Notes under the pieces: model-generated | Seen by the model: only the letters and a program-made list of their open reading frames with translations | Databases searched by the model: none | Told to the model about the DNA's origin: nothing | Program-made: the position numbers and the translations under genes | NCBI GenBank assembly: GCA_934294965.1 | Contig: CAKRAM010000032.1 | Span: 1 to 8,468, forward strand | Origin: an uncultured Clostridia bacterium | Lineage (GTDB): Bacteria > Bacillota > Clostridia > Christensenellales > CAG-314 | Length of the DNA: 8,468 bases | Direction of reading: 5' to 3' | Shown: positions 6,264 to 8,468 of the stretch, one piece after another | Position numbering within the stretch: position 1 is the stretch's first letter | Layout: every line of letters begins with the position of its first letter

Positions 6264-7263
6264 TTTTTTCTCCTGTCGATTGCGCTTTGCCGCGCTTGCA
6301 AATCAAAAGTTGCAAAATTTCGTATGCGTTGTAAGCCGCTCCACGCAAAAGATTGTCTGCAACAACAAACATGTTCAAGGTGCGCTCGTCGGTTTCGTCG
6401 GCAACAATTCGTCCAACGCCCACGTAGGAAGTGTACCGCAAAATCTGCGGCATCGGGTAAAGGTCGGATTCGGCGTTGTCCAAAAGCAGCAGTTGAGGTT
6501 GCTGTTTTAGCAAATCTTTAACTTCGCCAATGGAAAACGGCTTGCCTAGCGTCAAGTTTACCCAAACCGAATGTCCGCGGCTCACCGGAACGCGATTGCA
6601 CAAACAGTTGACCGCAAGGCTCGGCAAATTCAAAATTTTGCGGCTTTCAAACTTCATTTTAAGTTCTTCCGTAGTGTACTTGCCGTTTTCTCCCAAGCCG
6701 ATTTTTGGCAAAACATTGTCGACAATAGGGTGGGCAAATTCCTTAAGCCGCCCGTAGGAGCGCCCCTCGGTCAAATCCAGCAGTCCGCCCATTCCCGCGC
6801 CGCTTGCCGCCTGCATGGTGACAACTTTCATTTTTTGCGGCAACAGTGGTTTTAGCGGATTTACCGCCACGCAAACCTGTATGGTGGTGCAATTGGGATT
6901 TGCAAAAAGCGTTTGGCGTTCGTCAACGACATCGGCGTTCACCGGCGGAACGACAAGCGGCACTCCGTCATCCAGCCTAAACGCCGAACTGTTGTCTATA
7001 CAAGTCACTCCGTTACTTTGGCAAACGGGAATCCACCTTTGGGACACGGCATTGTCGGCGGCAAAAATCGCGTAGCCGCCGTTTAGGGTTGGTAACTCGT
7101 CCACGCGTTGGATTTTTATCGACCTTCCACAAAAGTCAACCGTCTTGCCTGCCGATTTTTCCCCAAATAGCCGAAGCCTGCACGTCGGCATTTTTGTGGC
7201 AAGCACCGACAAAAACGCTTCTCCCACCAGTCCGCTCGCCCCGATAACAGCAATAGAAACCAT
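6256..7263 (-). CDS. asd: Aspartate-semialdehyde dehydrogenase
   Basis: NADPH-dependent enzyme reducing beta-aspartyl phosphate to aspartate semialdehyde, feeding lysine, threonine and methionine synthesis. Seen: Rossmann motif VIGASGLVGEAFL (6-18); IDNSSAFR (89-96); NPNCTTIQ (122-129) with catalytic C125; MQAASGAGMGGLLDL (150-164); the substrate-binding RVPVSRGHS (224-232) with R224 and catalytic-base H231; and a C-terminal VADNLLRGAAYNA (301-313). At 335 residues it is the normal length. The usual SAGGSxS loop reads AADNAVS (68-74), a mild departure. The start is fixed by SD AGAAGGA at 7269-7275, five bases before the ATG. It is the first gene of the operon with dapA and dapB. No aspartokinase gene is in the window. 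Confidence 0.96.
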   Translation of the reverse strand: MVSIAVIGASGLVGEAFLSVLATKMPTCRLRLFGEKSAGKTVDFCGRSIKIQRVDELPTLNGGYAIFAADNAVSQRWIPVCQSNGVTCIDNSSAFRLDDGVPLVVPPVNADVVDERQTLFANPNCTTIQVCVAVNPLKPLLPQKMKVVTMQAASGAGMGGLLDLTEGRSYGRLKEFAHPIVDNVLPKIGLGENGKYTTEELKMKFESRKILNLPSLAVNCLCNRVPVSRGHSVWVNLTLGKPFSIGEVKDLLKQQPQLLLLDNAESDLYPMPQILRYTSYVGVGRIVADETDERTLNMFVVADNLLRGAAYNAYEILQLLICKRGKAQSTGEKNV

Positions 7264-7295
7264 ATTTATCCTTCTCCCAAATCGTATTTATACCC

Positions 7296-7385
7296 AAACG
7301 TTTCAAGGCAAAAGCCTCTTTGACGTTTTCGCAATCGGCAAAAGCGCATGCCTGCTTCTGCACTTGCCGCTTTGCCGAAAAGCGG
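7296..7385 (-). other. asd leader with two hairpins
   Basis: Reading the minus strand, CCGCTTT and AAAGCGG (positions 7385-7379 and 7373-7367) form a perfect 7-bp stem with a 5-nt loop. Further down, AAACGT (7328-7323) pairs with ACGTTT (7301-7296), enclosing AGGC-UUUU-GCCU (7317-7306). Neither stem is followed by a U-run. I did not recognise lysine-riboswitch (L-box) or T-box conserved sequence here, so this is either an unclassified leader or simple mRNA structure. Confidence 0.4.
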
Positions 7386-7404
7386 TGAATTGCGCCAATA
7401 GCAA

Positions 7405-7433
7405 AGTATCGTTTGTATATTCTATTTTGTCGA
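7405..7433 (-). promoter_or_regulatory. Candidate sigma-A promoter of asd-dapA-dapB
   Basis: On the minus strand TCGACA (7433-7428; five of six matches to TTGACA) is followed by a 17-bp spacer and GATACT (7410-7405; four of six matches to TATAAT). Transcription would start near 7398 and leave a leader of about 135 nt before the asd ATG. Hexamers and spacing are good but untested. Confidence 0.5.
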
Positions 7434-7485
7434 ACCCTGTCGTATGCGCAATTTTTGCCGCCTACCGACCTCAAGTGCAACGGTG

Positions 7486-7553
7486 CCGGCAAGCCGGTTT
7501 TCACCGGTTCGTATTCTACGCTTGTTCCTCGTTGAGAGTAATCGGCATTGCAA
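7486..7553 (+). repeat. Intergenic repeat, copy A (hairpin plus tail)
   Basis: CCGGC-AA-GCCGG (7486-7497) is followed by TTTTCACC and the shared 48-bp tail starting GGTTCGTATTCTACGC (7506-7553). The tail matches copy C at 46 of 48 positions by eye. The upstream body found in copies B and C is absent or unrecognisable. CGGTG (7481-7485) can also pair with CACCG (7502-7506) outside the inner stem. Confidence 0.75.
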
Positions 7554-7675
7554 TGTCCTTCAAAGTCAATTGTTTATTTAGCCGTGCGAAATAAAGAGCG
7601 GCATTCACGAGCCGCGTATCGGCCGCCGATGGCGGTTCAGCAGGTTAGTAGGCACAGTTGGCAAAAAAACATCCG

Positions 7676-7791
7676 ATTGTTAATATTGCCATGTTGTTTG
7701 CTTTGACGTTTTTGTTGACTAACAATTGCCACAATCGGCTTCCCATATGTCATGTTGAGCGCAGGCAAAGCCTGTTTCCGTTGGTTCGTAT
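7676..7791 (+). repeat. Intergenic repeat, copy B
   Basis: First of two tandem copies. Its body at 7676-7753 matches copy C at 70 of 78 positions by eye. It contains the small hairpin TTGTT-GACT-AACAA (7712-7725), then TGTCAT..TGA, the hairpin CAGGC-AAA-GCCTG (7762-7774) and TTCCGTTGGTTCGTAT. Unlike A and C it lacks the TCTACGC tail. Confidence 0.8.
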
Positions 7792-7814
7792 GAAATACTG
7801 ATTAACTGTTTTCA

Positions 7815-7965
7815 ATTGTAAAAATTGCTTTGTTGTTTGCTTTGACGTTTTTGTTGACTAACAATCGCCACAATTGGCTTCCAACATGTCATCCTGACCG
7901 GCATAGCCGGCTTCGCAGGTTCGTATTCTACGCTTGTTCCTTGTTGAGAGTAATAGGCATTGCAA
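7815..7965 (+). repeat. Intergenic repeat, copy C (most complete)
   Basis: This copy has all modules: body (7815-7892) with hairpin TTGTT-GACT-AACAA (7851-7864), TGTCATCCTGA, hairpin CCGGC-ATA-GCCGG (7898-7910), and GGTTCGTAT with the long tail (7918-7965) shared with copy A. The body lies 139 bp after that of copy B. The TGTCATCCTGA start resembles a motif I recall from dispersed intergenic repeats in other bacteria; I could not check this. Confidence 0.8.
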
Positions 7966-7996
7966 CGCCAACCATTGCAAGCCGCAACCAACCTTG

Positions 7997-8025
7997 CATA
8001 CGAACCAACGGAAGCCGTCCTCGGC
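7997..8025 (-). repeat. Intergenic repeat, inverted partial copy D
   Basis: CATACGAACCAACGGAA (7997-8013) is the exact reverse complement of 7776-7792 in copy B (17 of 17). It is followed by a hairpin GCCG-TCCT-CGGC (8014-8025) at the same relative place as the GC hairpin in the other copies, but with a different sequence. Confidence 0.7.
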
Positions 8026-8051
8026 GGCGGTCGGCAATTAGTGAAAATCCC

Positions 8052-8080
8052 TTGATAAATCTAATTTTTTTTGTTATACT
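8052..8080 (+). promoter_or_regulatory. Strong sigma-A-type promoter with extended -10
   Basis: TTGATA (8052-8057), a 17-bp spacer and TATACT (8075-8080) give near-consensus hexamers at ideal spacing. TG at 8072-8073 adds an extended -10. An eight-T run within the spacer is AT-rich. Transcription should begin near 8087, about 46 nt before the ATG of the downstream gene. Confidence 0.8.
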
Positions 8081-8101
8081 ATACAAGTATCTTTATATAT
8101 A

Positions 8102-8118
8102 GGGGCAAGTTTGCTCCC
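8102..8118 (+). other. Short hairpin in the 5' UTR directly before the SD
   Basis: GGG-GCAA (8102-8108) pairs with TTGC-T-CCC (8111-8118) with one bulged T. The stem ends one base before SD AAAGGA (8119-8124), so it could affect ribosome access. The loop is very small, so the top pairs may not form. Confidence 0.35.
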
Positions 8119-8132
8119 AAAGGACAGTAATT

Positions 8133-8468
8133 ATGGATTTTCGCAAAATCAAATTGGAAAACGAGCGTTGTTCACACGTCGAAAAACGCCTAAACAGACT
8201 TAACACTTGGAATTTCTTCAAAGTTTTGTACAGAGAAAACATTTGGCGTTTGTTCGGTTTCAGCTTTTTGATGGTTCTTTGTATTGCGCCCATCGTTGTG
8301 ATGATTATGTTTGCCAACGCAAAGGTCAGCAATTTGCAAGCGTCTTTGCCGCTGTATAACAGTTTCGGCTTTTCTCTCGGATATTGGGACGGCGTTGCCG
8401 ATCACTTTGCAAAGCAAGCGGTGGACACGCGCATTCTGTATGGACTATTTGCCGTTGCTGCCGGGCTT
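8133..8468 (+). CDS. Hypothetical membrane protein, 3' end outside the window
   Basis: Open from ATG 8133 to the window end (112 residues, no stop). The start is supported by SD AAAGGA at 8119-8124, eight bases upstream, and by the strong promoter at 8052-8080. Seen: a charged cytoplasmic-type N-terminus (1-38, many Lys/Arg/Glu), then a clear membrane segment at about 39-62 (FGFSFLMVLCIAPIVVMIMF in its core), a ~38-residue linker containing GYWDGVADHF, and the start of a second hydrophobic stretch from residue ~101 (ILYGLFAVAAGL). No cleavable signal peptide is evident. The layout loosely recalls YesL/DUF624-like clostridial membrane proteins that accompany sugar transporters, but this is a weak resemblance and I assign no function. 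It is transcribed divergently from asd across the repeat tract. Confidence 0.75.
   Translation, partial: MDFRKIKLENERCSHVEKRLNRLNTWNFFKVLYRENIWRLFGFSFLMVLCIAPIVVMIMFANAKVSNLQASLPLYNSFGFSLGYWDGVADHFAKQAVDTRILYGLFAVAAGL

Larger units (their letters stand above)
7434..8051. other. Non-coding repeat tract between divergent promoters
   Basis: No ORF here has a ribosome site or recognisable domain. The tract holds the four repeat copies listed separately. Between the first and second copies lie two unrelated GC hairpins: GCGGC/GCCGC (7598-7602 and 7611-7615, 8-nt loop) and the near-perfect palindrome ATCGGC-C-GCCGAT (7618-7630). The flanking genes are transcribed away from it on both sides. Confidence 0.6.

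Noticed and set aside
7264..7440. Lysine riboswitch or T-box upstream of asd
   Set aside because: Searched by eye on the minus strand. I did not find the conserved L-box core or the T-box sequence pairing with the tRNA acceptor end, nor a terminator stem with a U-run.
7136..7504. 122-codon minus-strand ORF upstream of and overlapping asd
   Set aside because: It looks partly protein-like in the leader (ADCENVKEAFALKRLGI), but its first codons lie in repeat copy A, it runs upstream of the likely promoter, and it overlaps asd out of frame. I treat it as chance or at most a remnant.
7486..8025. CRISPR array
   Set aside because: Copies differ in length and content, spacing is irregular (139 bp and more), one is inverted, and no cas gene is present.
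8093..8417. Two minus-strand ORFs opposite the last gene
   Set aside because: They are antisense to a plus-strand gene with a strong promoter, SD and membrane segment; no supporting signals of their own.

Overview
The window reads as chromosomal DNA from a low-to-mid GC Firmicutes-type bacterium, most likely an uncultured clostridial lineage. This is an inference from gene content: an RNase J, a TrmR/TrhP-type tRNA wobble-uridine pair, and a compact asd-dapA-dapB operon. Clear Shine-Dalgarno (SD) sites lie before most starts (AAAGAGG, AGAAGGA, AGGAG). No phage, transposase or plasmid gene is visible.

Layout. Bases 1-4120 carry three plus-strand genes: ribonuclease J with a long Q/N/K-rich N-terminal tail (9-1937, probably starting before the window), a TrmR-like SAM methyltransferase (2168-2749) and a U32-family TrhP-like protein (2867-4120). 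The last two are neighbours that plausibly make ho5U34 and then mo5U34 in tRNA. Bases 4121-4557 form a convergent intergenic region with a strong bidirectional terminator (4311-4339) and a second plus-strand terminator-like hairpin. Bases 4558-7263 hold a minus-strand operon transcribed asd, dapA, dapB. Both junctions overlap (8 and 7 bp), so translation is probably coupled. It covers three consecutive steps from aspartyl phosphate towards diaminopimelate and lysine. A candidate promoter (7405-7433) drives it through a roughly 135-nt leader with two hairpins.

Bases 7434-8051 are non-coding and rich in repeats: two tandem copies of a ~115-bp unit, a third copy sharing only the tail, and an inverted partial copy. 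Each direct copy carries a short GC hairpin, and one base pair of it covaries between copies. Beyond them a very good sigma-A-type promoter (TTGATA, 17 bp, TATACT) drives a membrane-protein gene that runs off the window end.

The points most worth a second look are the repeat family with covarying hairpins at 7486-8025, a ~57-residue low-complexity insertion in DapB, replacement of the catalytic Tyr107-equivalent by Pro in DapA, and three phased 11-bp repeats just upstream of trhP. I did not find a clearly new multi-gene defence or metabolic system. All residue equivalences were made by eye from memory of the families, not from a computed alignment.
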